Shown: positions 42,888 to 52,028, counted from the first letter of the stretch. The stretch is DNA of 64,000 nucleotides from Tolypothrix bouteillei VB521301 (GCF_000760695.4 NZ_JHEG04000001.1:6144204-6208203), one strand, 5' to 3'. The notes: generated by a model from the letters alone, not told the origin. Numbers and translations: made by a program.

Positions 42888-44870
42888 TTGAATCAGTATT
42901 TAATATTACTTATTAATAAGCAATGTTCCGGATTGACAGAGATTGTTCCTGTCAAAAGAAATGTCAGTCTAAATTTATGTTTAAGTACGATGAACGACAT
43001 TGGTCTGCTAATGGCGGGCGTGTTGGCAGCAGGGCTACCATCTGCCCCGAAAGTGCCAGAGCAGCCACCAGTAAAGGCAAAAGAAGAGGCGAACAGAGCA
43101 GCAATATCTGAGGTAACTCAAGTTATTCCACCTGCTGAAATGGCATTACCCGAATTTATGCCACTGGATGGTAGTTCTTCAACTACCCCGTTAGCTATAA
43201 AAATAAAAAGTAAAAAAATAACTAGTGAAATTACTGAGAAAATTTATCCTCAAACCCCTTACAGTCTAGTACAAGCAGTAGAAACACTGAGGGACAGGGA
43301 GGATAAGGAGGACAAGGGGGACAAGGTAGAATTTTCTCCCTTGTCTACCCCCTCTCCAGAAGACGATCCCATGTCCCAAGTCACATCTGTGTCGCAACTG
43401 GGTGATGTCCAACCTTCTGATTGGGCTTTTAGTGCTTTGCAATCTTTAGTAGAACGCTATGGTTGTATTGCTGGATATCCCGATCGCACCTATCGAGGCG
43501 ATCGAGCTATCAATCGTTATGAATTTGCTGCGGGATTGGCGGCTTGCTTGGAAACAATCAATGAATTGATTGGCAAGAGCACAGAAGGGGCTCTGACTAA
43601 TGAGGATTTAATTTTACTAGAAAAATTACAATCGGAATTTCAGGCGGAGCTAAACGCAATTCAGGAGCGTGTGACTTCTTTAGAAGGTAGAACATCGCAA
43701 GTAGCAAAAAATCAGTTTTCCACAACAACGAAACTTGTCGGACAAGTTATTTTTGGCTTGCAAGGCTCTAACAAGGCTAATATTGATTTGTTTCCTAGAG
43801 ATGGTGTTCCAGAACGCGACGCACAAACAAATGTCACATTTGCAAGTAACGTACAGTTAACACTGGCGACTTCATTTACGGGAAAAGATTTATTATTAAC
43901 TGGTCTATCTGCAGGAAATTCAGGCTCTAATGCACCATTTGTATTCACCAATATGGGACGCTTGGGTTATGAACTGGATACAGAAAAAGATTTAGTGCTG
44001 AACGAGTTGTCTTACCGATTTCCTGTCTCTGATAACTTTGGCATTGTTGTTGGGACAGCTGGTGTTAACCCAAGCAATACCTTCCGGGGTATTAACCCTT
44101 TAGAAGGTTCTGGAGAAGGAGCTATCTCTTTATTTGGTCAGCGCAATCCTATTTTGGCAATCGGTAATGGAACGGGTGGCATAGGTTTTGACTGGCAAAT
44201 CAGCGATCGCATCAGTTTGCAAGGAGTCTACAGTTCGGAAATTCCCAGCTTTCCCAGTAACGGTCAAGCAGCAGGACTCTTTGGTGGTAGATACACAGCT
44301 GGTGTTCAGTTAAGCCTTGCACCAACTAACAACATCGATTTAGGAGTTCACTATCTTTACTCCCACTCTCCTGATGGCTTGTTAGGAAGTGGTATCGGTG
44401 ATGCTCAATTAATCTCTCCTTTTGCACCATCTGTTGCCTTCAACACTCATGCTGTAGGCGCAACTGTGGCGTGGCGTGTCAATCCCAACTTTCAATTAGG
44501 TGGTTGGGGAGGTTGGACTTTTTCAAATCCAGAAGAACTTTCTGGAAGCGTAAAAACAACTAACTGGATGGCATTTGCTGCATTTCCTAACTTACTCCGC
44601 CAAGGCAATCTCGGGGGAATTCTTGTCGGTCAACCACCTAAAATTACCTCCAGTACCCTGCCAGAGGGATACAATCTTCCCAACTTTTCCGAAGGAGGAA
44701 CACCAGGAGGGCGCAGCGACAGTACATTACACTTAGAGCTTTTTTATCGCGCCCAATTGAACGACTATTTATCAATCACTCCAGGCTTGCTAGTTCTTTT
44801 CAACCCAGATCACAACTCAGCTAACGATACTTTAGTGATTGGAACAGTGAGAGCAACGTTCCGGTTTTAA
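42888..44870 (+). CDS. SLH-OprB outer-membrane porin (iron uptake porin type)
   Basis: Up to 660 residues. After a poorly defined N-terminus there is a hydrophobic signal-like stretch (MNDIGLLMAGVLAAGLPSA) whose ATG at 42990 is another possible start. Then come a Pro/Ser-rich linker, an SLH domain (DVQPSDWAFSALQSLVERY, AGYPDRTYRGDRAINRYEF), a coiled coil (SEFQAELNAIQERVTSLE) and an OprB-type beta-barrel ending in RATFRF, the terminal Phe of BAM substrates. Such porins are linked to iron and inorganic-ion uptake in cyanobacteria. The linker holds an in-frame copy of an intergenic repeat (43290-43365). Confidence 0.9.
   Translation: MNQYLILLINKQCSGLTEIVPVKRNVSLNLCLSTMNDIGLLMAGVLAAGLPSAPKVPEQPPVKAKEEANRAAISEVTQVIPPAEMALPEFMPLDGSSSTTPLAIKIKSKKITSEITEKIYPQTPYSLVQAVETLRDREDKEDKGDKVEFSPLSTPSPEDDPMSQVTSVSQLGDVQPSDWAFSALQSLVERYGCIAGYPDRTYRGDRAINRYEFAAGLAACLETINELIGKSTEGALTNEDLILLEKLQSEFQAELNAIQERVTSLEGRTSQVAKNQFSTTTKLVGQVIFGLQGSNKANIDLFPRDGVPERDAQTNVTFASNVQLTLATSFTGKDLLLTGLSAGNSGSNAPFVFTNMGRLGYELDTEKDLVLNELSYRFPVSDNFGIVVGTAGVNPSNTFRGINPLEGSGEGAISLFGQRNPILAIGNGTGGIGFDWQISDRISLQGVYSSEIPSFPSNGQAAGLFGGRYTAGVQLSLAPTNNIDLGVHYLYSHSPDGLLGSGIGDAQLISPFAPSVAFNTHAVGATVAWRVNPNFQLGGWGGWTFSNPEELSGSVKTTNWMAFAAFPNLLRQGNLGGILVGQPPKITSSTLPEGYNLPNFSEGGTPGGRSDSTLHLELFYRAQLNDYLSITPGLLVLFNPDHNSANDTLVIGTVRATFRF
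43290..43365. repeat. Dispersed GGACAAGG repeat inside the porin gene
   Basis: GAGGACAAGGGGGACAAGG is followed by TAGAATTTTCTCCCTTGTC and TACCCCCTC. The same sequence, with few mismatches, occurs in inverted orientation in the recF/P-ATPase intergenic region near 60940-61030. Here it encodes the low-complexity stretch DREDKEDKGDKVEFSPLSTP. Confidence 0.8.
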
Positions 44871-45016
44871 TTTCATACTTGTGTAAATGTAATCAAATGC
44901 TCAAAAGCATACTTAGACAATCAGCAGCAAATCAACAGCTAACAAGGGGAAGTCCAATACCTCTCGTAGAATCAGACGTGTTTTTTATGACTTTATAATC
45001 CAGGAACACATTCTCA

Positions 45017-46570
45017 ATGCACTTCCAAGCGTCTGGTCAAAACTCAATTCAAAACGACAACTCCTTATATCCGCAAATACACGCAAATTCTAACTATCCT
45101 CGTCTACCTGCGTCCATTTGCGGTTCAAAAAACAAAATCTCCAAGTTAGGATTGCTCCTCATTAGCAGTTGCAGTCTAGCTTCAGCTATCATTGGTCTTG
45201 GAAATTCTAAAGCCGCCGCACAATTAACAATTCAAAGCACCGGTACGCTCTCGGGTACTATTCAACTTCCCAGTTTTAACCCTAACTTCAACAATAGAAT
45301 TACCCGTGTAGATACTGACTCCAACGGTACTTATATGCGAAATATAGGTACCAAACAGAATCCTAATTTTGTTCCTGTATACACTTCTAATTATGTAAAA
45401 GTTCAAACACGAGCTGATGGAAGCCTGGGGTACTACGTTGACTTTAGAGGAATTCCCGTCATATCACTTGATGGCGTTCTCTCTTCACCTGCTCTCTCAG
45501 GCGGTCAGTTAGAACCATATAAATACCAAGGCATAATACCAGACACCAAATTTCAAGGTGTGGTTCAAGATGAGTTTGGACTGACAAAAGCTTTTTACAC
45601 TGGTGTTGTGACCGATCCAAAAACAGGACAGCAGTACCAGGGAACATTTGAAGTGAACGGACAAGGACCGCGATATAGCGATCGCAACGGTGGTGAAAGT
45701 CCCACAGTCTTTGATTTCAAATCGGATCTTCCCGGTAAACCAACTGTTACGTCTTTAAAAATGACAAACAGCCCTTTAGTGAGATTGACAATTAAAGTAC
45801 CTGCAGACGCTAAACCAATTGTTAGCAATCCCACACCGGTTGTTAACAATCCCACTCCATCCCCATCGCCAGTGGTGAGCAATCCCACTCCTCCATCCCC
45901 ATCGCCAGTGGTGAGCAATCCCACTCCATCCCCATCGCCGGTGGTGAGCAATCCCACTCCATCCCCATCGCCAGTGGTGAGCAATCCCACTCCATCCCCA
46001 TCGCCGGTGGTGAGCAATCCCACTCCATCCCCATCGCCGGTGGTGAGCAATCCCACTCCATCCCCATCGCCGATGGTGAGCAATCCCACTCCATCCCCAT
46101 CGCCAGTGGTGAGCAATCCCACTCCATCCCCATCGCCGGTGGTGAGCAATCCCACTCCATCCCCATCGCCAGTGGTGAGCAATCCCACTCCATCCCCATC
46201 GCCGGTGGTGAGCAATCCCACATCACCATCCCCATCGCCAGTGGTGAGCAATCCCACATCACCATCCCCATCGCCAGTGGTAAGCAATCCCACACCAGCA
46301 CCTACTACATCCATTGTTGACAACAGCAATGTAATACTTTCATCCACACCCACTATAGATGTCAACGAATCTAATTATTCATCACCCTCTACTTTGCCTC
46401 AAGTAGAGTTCAGCAATGGAAATTCCATAAACACGAATCGGACTGACTCCTCTACCCTTGCTTCCGGTGTATGTTCAAGAAACAACACGAAAAATTCAGC
46501 CCAATGCGGTAAAGAAATATCGACACCCAAACAAACAATTGGTCCCCGCAGTCGAGTCATGATCCGTTGA
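45017..46570 (+). CDS. Secreted protein with proline-rich tandem repeats
   Basis: The 517-residue protein begins with about 43 polar residues, then a signal sequence (ISKLGLLLISSCSLASAIIG, cleavage after SKAAA). Residues about 72-260 form a beta-rich domain of unknown family. Then follow 13 tandem copies of an 11-12 residue unit NPTPSPSPVVS, and a Ser/Asn-rich tail. The Pro/Ser array is probably an extended spacer or cell-wall-facing stalk. The N-terminal extension (LPASICGSKNK) resembles a translated intergenic repeat. Function unknown. Confidence 0.8.
   Translation: MHFQASGQNSIQNDNSLYPQIHANSNYPRLPASICGSKNKISKLGLLLISSCSLASAIIGLGNSKAAAQLTIQSTGTLSGTIQLPSFNPNFNNRITRVDTDSNGTYMRNIGTKQNPNFVPVYTSNYVKVQTRADGSLGYYVDFRGIPVISLDGVLSSPALSGGQLEPYKYQGIIPDTKFQGVVQDEFGLTKAFYTGVVTDPKTGQQYQGTFEVNGQGPRYSDRNGGESPTVFDFKSDLPGKPTVTSLKMTNSPLVRLTIKVPADAKPIVSNPTPVVNNPTPSPSPVVSNPTPPSPSPVVSNPTPSPSPVVSNPTPSPSPVVSNPTPSPSPVVSNPTPSPSPVVSNPTPSPSPMVSNPTPSPSPVVSNPTPSPSPVVSNPTPSPSPVVSNPTPSPSPVVSNPTSPSPSPVVSNPTSPSPSPVVSNPTPAPTTSIVDNSNVILSSTPTIDVNESNYSSPSTLPQVEFSNGNSINTNRTDSSTLASGVCSRNNTKNSAQCGKEISTPKQTIGPRSRVMIR
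45848..46285 (+). repeat. 33/36-bp minisatellite, 13 units
   Basis: Ten 33-bp and three 36-bp units with few substitutions; most are identical except for an A/G change in CCAGTGG/CCGGTGG. The length keeps the frame. Units this similar can expand or contract by slippage. Confidence 0.95.
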
Positions 46571-46835
46571 CGCCATTTCAGGAACCAAATTCAGTAGTCA
46601 TGAAGTATATATAACAGCTAGTATAAGGACAACATTCCAAAGATGAAACTTCTAATTTGGCAAAGTTGTCCTTATAGTTTAGTAAGAAGGTGTTCTCATA
46701 CCCAGTACCCGTTGTCTCCATTGCCAGAGGGAGCCCCACCTTCCCAATTACCTGATGACGTTTTCTCAGTTTATCAGCTAGCTTAAAAATAAACGGGGTT
46801 CGTAAACCATTTATACGCTTTTTAGGGAAGCAGTT

Positions 46836-47504
46836 ATGAAAGAGGAACTGATTGAATTGATAGCTAGAGTCATACAAGTCCTGCAAATTAACATGCGTTG
46901 GATGACTTGGAATCTATTTCTGGCATTTATACCATTGGCTTTGAGTGTTTGGCTATTTCGCATGAAGCGAGGACGGTCTTGGGTTTGGTGGCTCGGATTC
47001 CTGGTGTTCTTTGCTTTTCTACCTAATGCACCTTACCTGTTAACCGATGTCATTCACTTGATAGATGATATCCGTACAATCCAATCAATATGGATGATTA
47101 CCCTTGTACTGATCCCGTTGTATCTACTAGTTATCCTAGCAGGATTTGAAGCTTACGTTGTTTCTTTAATTAACTTAGGTTATTACCTGCATAGGATAGG
47201 CAAGAGCCAATGGATTTTAGGCGTTGAGATGATGACTCATGCTCTCTGTGCTATTGGGGTGTATTGGGGGAGATTCTTGCGCTTCAATAGTTGGGATTTT
47301 GTCACTCAATTGGACACCGTGCTGACCAAAGGCATAGAAGAAATTTTGGGGAAACAACCTTTAGTCATTATTGCTATTACTTTTGCAGTACTAGCAGTTT
47401 TGCATTGGATTATGAAACGGGTGACTTTGGGGTTTACCAGGCAAGGCAAAAGTGAGATGATTGTCAACCCAAAACACGTTCACTCCGATACACCCAATAT
47501 TTAA
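46836..47504 (+). CDS. DUF1361 membrane protein
   Basis: The 222-residue protein has six or seven hydrophobic helices. The family hallmark FLPNAPYLLTDVIHL (residues about 66-80) is present, along with YWGRFLRFNSWD. This matches the DUF1361 family of integral membrane proteins of unknown function. It starts with ATG after AGGGAAG and ends before a bidirectional terminator. Confidence 0.88.
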   Translation: MKEELIELIARVIQVLQINMRWMTWNLFLAFIPLALSVWLFRMKRGRSWVWWLGFLVFFAFLPNAPYLLTDVIHLIDDIRTIQSIWMITLVLIPLYLLVILAGFEAYVVSLINLGYYLHRIGKSQWILGVEMMTHALCAIGVYWGRFLRFNSWDFVTQLDTVLTKGIEEILGKQPLVIIAITFAVLAVLHWIMKRVTLGFTRQGKSEMIVNPKHVHSDTPNI

Positions 47505-47559
47505 TGAGAAATTGTATGGCTTGTCTTTTCTAGAACATGGAATTTGCAGCTATACTTAT

Positions 47560-47594
47560 AAAACCCACCTACGTGGGTTTTAGGATTTTTTGTG
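47560..47594. terminator. Bidirectional intrinsic terminator
   Basis: AAAACCCAC-CTAC-GTGGGTTTT forms a 9-bp perfect stem. On the plus strand it is followed by AGGATTTTTT. On the minus strand the stem ends in TTTT followed by A/T. It sits between the convergent DUF1361 and UspA genes. Confidence 0.8.
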
Positions 47595-47674
47595 AGTGCT
47601 ACAAGGGGAGAACTCCCTCCGGGTATGTGCTTGGGGACACGCTATATGTAAAGCACGCGCTACATGATGTGGCA

Positions 47675-48211
47675 TTAGATGGATGGTGCTGGTTCTGACC
47701 GTGCAGTTTTAATTTTACTTGCAGTCACAGGATGCTGTACAGTCAAGACAGAACAAGAGGCATGGTGCAGAACGTAATTGCTGACGCTACCTAAAAACAA
47801 CTCAGACAGACCGGAGCGACCCCTACGTCCGATTACAATTAAGTCAAATCCATTTTGTGTGGCAAACTCGCAGATGGTATGACCGGGACTACCAGGCTGT
47901 TGAGTCCATTCACAACTTATACCAATGGCAGTTGCTTCATCTGTAAGCGATCGCAACATTTCCATTCCCCGATTAATGAACTCCTCCCACTGTTGGCGCT
48001 GTATTTGCAAAATTTCGGTGCTCAACCCCAGTCCTACATAGTATTCAGGGCTCGACAGTAAAGAAGTATCTGGGCTTCCCTCTTCTACTTGCGATAGTAC
48101 GTGCAACAACGTCAGGTTAGCTTGTAAAGCCTTCGCCAAGGTAAGTGCTTCCTCAAAGACGCTCCTACTGCTACTAGATGTGTCTAATGCAACCAGTATT
48201 TTGTGTAACAT
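47675..48211 (-). CDS. Universal stress protein (UspA family)
   Basis: The 178-residue protein has the UspA fold. It begins MLHKILVALDTSSSSR, and the ATP-binding motif is GRRGRSGLSELFLGSVSNYV (G-x2-G-x9-G-S). This places it in the nucleotide-binding class. GGAGG precedes the ATG. Usp proteins bind ATP/AMP and modulate stress survival. The neighbouring baeRF gene is divergent. Confidence 0.93.
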   Translation of the reverse strand: MLHKILVALDTSSSSRSVFEEALTLAKALQANLTLLHVLSQVEEGSPDTSLLSSPEYYVGLGLSTEILQIQRQQWEEFINRGMEMLRSLTDEATAIGISCEWTQQPGSPGHTICEFATQNGFDLIVIGRRGRSGLSELFLGSVSNYVLHHASCSVLTVQHPVTASKIKTARSEPAPSI

Positions 48212-48796
48212 ATGAGTTTACCTCCAAACTGTTTGGCTCGAGCTTTTAACGATTTGTGACTTTGCGTTCTTGCCGATCGCTTTCACTTATGTTTATAAGA
48301 AAACAATTTGAGGAACTTGTGAAGGCAGCATATCACCGCTGCCTTAAGAATTTGCAATAAGTCTCATACACGCAGTTTTTGCTCTTTGTTTGTCAACCAG
48401 TCTCTTTAACTGCGATCGAAGTTAAGCGATGGTTGATAACCTTCTCAGATTCTTGGATATCCATGCGCCGAATTAAATCATTCTCAATGGTATAAATATG
48501 CTGAACCATTCGATCCACCATTAAATGCCTTCCATGCCGTCTACTCATTCATGCCATTCGTGTAAACGCTTGTCATTACAGCGATCGCTACTCCACAAAA
48601 CCAGAGATCATCTGGTAGTATTGCAAATGCTCAAACGTTTTATCTCTATTGCCTGCCATAAGAAAGATGAAACTTCACCTTATTTGACGTGAAATAAAGC
48701 CAGATTGAGCAATCTGGGAAAAACAGATCGTTAGACCGTTGAAAGAGTAGCGGTCTAATTTGGGATGTTTGTTCTCGTTCTTAGGAGGTATATAGC
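48212..48796. other. Divergent intergenic region, UspA / baeRF
   Basis: 585 bp with promoters for both flanking genes. I see no ORF, tRNA or clear regulatory palindrome. A strong AGGAGGT ribosome site for the downstream gene lies at its end. Confidence 0.4.
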
Positions 48797-49969
48797 ATGA
48801 CATTAATTTCTAGAGAGGAAATAAAAACATTACTAGAACTGCCAAGACAAAATTGTGTTTCAATTTATATGCCAATCCAAACAGCCGGACCAGAAGTCAG
48901 GCAAAATTCTATTCGGTTTAAAAACTTGGTGAAAGATGCGGAAGCTCGCTTAATTGATGCGGGTATTGAGCATAATGATGCTGTTGCATTGCTAGCACAA
49001 TCCCATTCGCTGGATCGGACAGATTTTTGGGAGCAAACAGGAGACCAAGGACTGGCAGTTTTTATTTCTAATGACGTTTTTCGCTACTATACTTTGCCTC
49101 TAGAATTTGATGAAATGGTTGTGGTAACAGACCGATTTCATATTAAGCCTCTGCTCCCGATTTTAAATGGCGACGGGCGTTTTTATCTCTTGGCTTTGAG
49201 TCAAAAAGATGTTCGGTTCTTTGAAGGCGATCGCTACGGTCTCCAAGAGGTTGAGGTAGAAAATATGCCTAAGAGCTTAGATGAAGCCCTCAACTACGAT
49301 GAGACTGCCCAAGACGGTCAGTTTCGCATTGCGACCTCAAAAGGGGGAACTGCCAATTCTTTTCAACAGCCCGGATCGTTTCACGGACAGGGTAGCCCTG
49401 ACAGGGATAAGCATCAGGAAAGCATCTTACAGTTCTTCCACGCAGTGAATAATGCATTAGAAGAAAAATTGCGAAACCAAACAGCGCCTTTGATGCTGGC
49501 TGGAGTAGAATACCTAATGCCCTTGTACAGAGATGCAAACACTTACCAGCATTTGATAGAAGACGGTATCTCTGGGAATCAAGAAATTCTAACTGCAGAG
49601 GAGCTGCACGAACGGGCTTGGCCGATTGTCGAGCCTCTGTTTTACCAGTCGCAGCAAGAGGTTGTGGAAAGATTTAATATGCTTTATGGTTCCAATACTG
49701 GCAAAGCATCCAACGATCTCAAAGAAATCATCCCTGCAGCATATTACCAAAGAATTGATTCCTTAATAGTTGCAGCCAACCGAGAGCAATGGGGACTGTT
49801 TGACCCGTCTTCAGATACAGTTTTCTTGCATCAAGAAGAAGAAACGGGTGATGACGATTTATTAGATTTTGCTGCTGCTTACACTTTGCTCAACGGTGGA
49901 ACAGTTTACACCATTGGCTCAGAACAAATCCCATTTAGCACACCTGTAGCAGCAATTTTCCGATATTAA
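48797..49969 (+). CDS. baeRF family protein (bacterial archaeo-eukaryotic release-factor-like)
   Basis: This 390-residue protein begins LISREEIKTLLELPRQNCVSIYMP, the start typical of the baeRF family 3 proteins. These have an eRF1-like fold and are proposed to act on ribosomes under stress. Further features are FYLLALSQKDVRFFEGD, AGVEYLMPLYRDANTY and a C-terminal Pelota/eRF1-like alpha-beta domain (LLDFAAAYTLLNGGTVY). No GGQ motif is visible. The ribosome site AGGAGGT is very strong. Biochemical function is not established for the family. Confidence 0.8.
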   Translation: MTLISREEIKTLLELPRQNCVSIYMPIQTAGPEVRQNSIRFKNLVKDAEARLIDAGIEHNDAVALLAQSHSLDRTDFWEQTGDQGLAVFISNDVFRYYTLPLEFDEMVVVTDRFHIKPLLPILNGDGRFYLLALSQKDVRFFEGDRYGLQEVEVENMPKSLDEALNYDETAQDGQFRIATSKGGTANSFQQPGSFHGQGSPDRDKHQESILQFFHAVNNALEEKLRNQTAPLMLAGVEYLMPLYRDANTYQHLIEDGISGNQEILTAEELHERAWPIVEPLFYQSQQEVVERFNMLYGSNTGKASNDLKEIIPAAYYQRIDSLIVAANREQWGLFDPSSDTVFLHQEEETGDDDLLDFAAAYTLLNGGTVYTIGSEQIPFSTPVAAIFRY

Positions 49970-50017
49970 TCTTTGGGGTGTTGTATAAACTAGAACAATA
50001 TCTATACAACACTGTCC

Positions 50018-50833
50018 ATGAAGGCTACTTGTTCTCCAATTTGGAGTTCTTTTATCACTTTAGGGCTTTTGACCGTGGCAAGCTTTTCTCAACCTGCCAC
50101 GGCAGAAACCATAACCGGACAATCGGGTAACGTCCGGGCAGAAATATCTTACGAAAAAGCACAAGATTATCAGTATAAAAATCTTCGTTTAAAAATTATT
50201 CGTGCAGGCAAAACGGTTTTCGATCGCAAACCCCTCGCTCAAGATAACGACTACGATAGACCTTTGGGTGCGATCGCCAAAGAAAATCAACTGCCAATAG
50301 TAGATTTAGATGGCGATAAAGAACCAGAAGTAATTGCTGATTTCTTCACAGGTGGCGCACACTGTTGTACTTATTCTTTAATTTACCGCTTTGACAAATC
50401 TCGCCAGCAGTATACAAAGATTAATCATGCTTGGGGGAATGGCGGTTATGGACTTAAGGATTTAGATAAGGATGGATTGCCAGAGTTTGAAAGTCGCGAC
50501 GATCGCTTTGCCTATGCTTTCACAAGCTATGCGGCTTCGAGTTACCCGGTACAAATTTACCAGTATCGCAACGGGAAAATGGTGGATGTGACTCGTCGCT
50601 ATCCCAAAATCATTAAAAATCACGCGTCCGAACTTTGGCAGTTTTACCTCAAGGAAGGGAAACAATACGAAGATGGGAAAGGTATTTTAGCAGCTTACCT
50701 GGCAGACAAGTATATGTTGGGTCAAGGTGAAGACGGTTGGGTGCAAGTGAGACAAGCTTATAAAGGACGCGATCGCAATAGCTATTTTGCCGATTTACGT
50801 AAGTTTTTACGAGAAACTGGCTATATCCTTTAA
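50018..50833 (+). CDS. Secreted protein with calcium-binding-like DxDxD loops
   Basis: The 271-residue protein has a signal peptide with likely cleavage after PATA. Two acidic loops, VDLDGDKEPEVI and DLDKDGLPEF, resemble FG-GAP/EF-hand calcium loops. A CC pair (GGAHCCTYSLIYRF) lies between them. The C-terminal part is alpha-helical. It resembles a cyanobacterial periplasmic family of unknown function. It is separated by only 48 bp from the baeRF gene on the same strand, so they may be co-transcribed. Confidence 0.78.
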   Translation: MKATCSPIWSSFITLGLLTVASFSQPATAETITGQSGNVRAEISYEKAQDYQYKNLRLKIIRAGKTVFDRKPLAQDNDYDRPLGAIAKENQLPIVDLDGDKEPEVIADFFTGGAHCCTYSLIYRFDKSRQQYTKINHAWGNGGYGLKDLDKDGLPEFESRDDRFAYAFTSYAASSYPVQIYQYRNGKMVDVTRRYPKIIKNHASELWQFYLKEGKQYEDGKGILAAYLADKYMLGQGEDGWVQVRQAYKGRDRNSYFADLRKFLRETGYIL

Positions 50834-50925
50834 ATGTAGAATGTTATCCTTCACCTCATCTGGGGAATACTAACGATGGTTCAAGTATGCCTTACAGATG
50901 TGCTGGAAAGTTTTAGGAGAAGGTA

Positions 50926-51276
50926 ATGTTCGATACAAAGCTTTGGCTGCAATTATCTGCAATTCTCTTTGTTGGAAATGTTGTTAAAATCTTCACAAAC
51001 ATACCCGTTCAGGTCACAACTGTATTTGTTGACACAGTAATGAATATCGTTATTCCTACACTTGCCTGCATCTACGTGTCATTACTTAAAAAGTATACAC
51101 CTCTCTATCAAAACGTTTACTACGAACCACCATATGTCGTTTGGGTTGAGACAGGTGTCAGCTGGGTTGTTATCTGTTGCGTAGCAATCCTTTCTAGGAA
51201 TCTGTCACCCGGTTTTGCGATCGCTACATTTTCAATCTGTCTGTGTCTGGCAACGGCTTTGAGAAGAAAGAGTTAA
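50926..51276 (+). CDS. Small membrane protein, 116 aa
   Basis: AGGAGAAGG directly precedes the ATG, so the gene is credible. Three hydrophobic segments are seen (about 8-22, 32-52 and 72-108). The loop KKYTPLYQNVYYEPPYVVW is aromatic-rich. No family recognised. It converges on the GntR gene with 20 bp between stops. Confidence 0.65.
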   Translation: MFDTKLWLQLSAILFVGNVVKIFTNIPVQVTTVFVDTVMNIVIPTLACIYVSLLKKYTPLYQNVYYEPPYVVWVETGVSWVVICCVAILSRNLSPGFAIATFSICLCLATALRRKS

Positions 51277-51296
51277 GAGCAGTGAGGGGCTTACAC

Positions 51297-51950
51297 TTAT
51301 GGTTGTAGTTGATTTGCAGCTGCATCAATGTGTCGTTTCAATATTTTAACAGCAGCTTTTGTATCTTTTTGACGACAAGCATCTAAAAGTTGATAGTGTT
51401 CCTTTTGGCTGCTTTCCAAATAATCTACTTGTTCCATCTGTCGGTGAGCATAGCGAAACATATTCGTATGTAAGTTTTGAATCATTTTCAGCAATCGAGG
51501 TCGATTTGCCAAGGTGTAGAGCGCTGCATGAAATTCCCAATTTTGCTTCGCCCAGGAAGTTGCATCTGTGACTCGATTGATTTCATCCAGAATCATCGCT
51601 GCTTTTTCTAAATTGGATTCAGCTAGGTTGGGAATTGCGAGTTGAATGGCCATCACCTCTAAAGCGGAACGAATTTCACAAATTTCCTGCACTTCATTTG
51701 GTGACAGTACCGATACCATCGCCCCTCGATTCAGATGAAACGTGACCAATCCTTCTGCTTCTAGTTGTCGCAGAGCTTCTCTCACAGGAATGCGGCTGAC
51801 TCCAAATTTTGTGGCGATTTCATCTTGTCTGAGAGATTGACCTTCTTGAAGAATTCCTCGCAGAATTGCTTCTCGTAAGGTATCGGCAATGACATCTGGG
51901 GTGCTGCGTTGCTGTTGCAGCACGTTGGCGGCTAGGTCGTTTAAATTCAT
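51297..51950 (-). CDS. GntR family (FadR/VanR subfamily) transcription regulator
   Basis: Starts are possible at ATG 51962 or 51950; the latter is used. The frame reaches a TTG at 51998, but that codon is inside the operator. The roughly 217-residue protein has a winged helix with the GntR signature LRQDEIATKFGVSRIPVREA followed by LRQLEAEGLV. A C-terminal all-helical FCD ligand domain follows, with metal-binding-type His/Asp positions (NWEFHAAL, HYQLLDAC). It is divergent from leuA, and an operator made of two TTGTATAC sites lies between them. Autorepression and control of leuA are therefore likely. Confidence 0.93.
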   Translation of the reverse strand: MNLNDLAANVLQQQRSTPDVIADTLREAILRGILQEGQSLRQDEIATKFGVSRIPVREALRQLEAEGLVTFHLNRGAMVSVLSPNEVQEICEIRSALEVMAIQLAIPNLAESNLEKAAMILDEINRVTDATSWAKQNWEFHAALYTLANRPRLLKMIQNLHTNMFRYAHRQMEQVDYLESSQKEHYQLLDACRQKDTKAAVKILKRHIDAAANQLQP

Positions 51951-51972
51951 AACTTTTTTCATGCATAATGTA

Positions 51973-52000
51973 TATTGTATACGATTTTTTGTATACAATA
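51973..52000. promoter_or_regulatory. Probable GntR operator between GntR gene and leuA
   Basis: TATTGTATAC and its exact complement GTATACAATA are separated by eight bases. Each half contains the palindrome TTGTATACAA or a near copy, fitting the N-GT-N-AC-N pattern of FadR/VanR-type GntR sites. It lies 29 bp before the leuA start and 22 bp before the regulator start. Confidence 0.8.
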
Positions 52001-52028
52001 TACAAAGTTAACACTCTTGGAGCTAGTT

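Noticed and set aside
45848..46285. Regular repeats as a CRISPR array
   Set aside because: Units are contiguous and in-frame with no unique spacers; no cas genes in the window.
45595..46365. Long minus-strand frames (up to 256 codons) with Gly-Asp-Gly-Val or Trp-Asp-Cys repeats
   Set aside because: They are antisense readings of the 33-bp minisatellite in the secreted proline-rich protein; no ribosome site or independent domain.
46578..46886. 102-codon minus-strand frame upstream of the DUF1361 gene
   Set aside because: It overlaps the start of a well supported gene and has no family features or ribosome site.
51975..52028. N-terminal extension of 2-isopropylmalate synthase from TTG at 51975
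   Set aside because: It reads through the operator palindrome; the ATG at 52029 has TTGGAG at the right distance and matches the family start.
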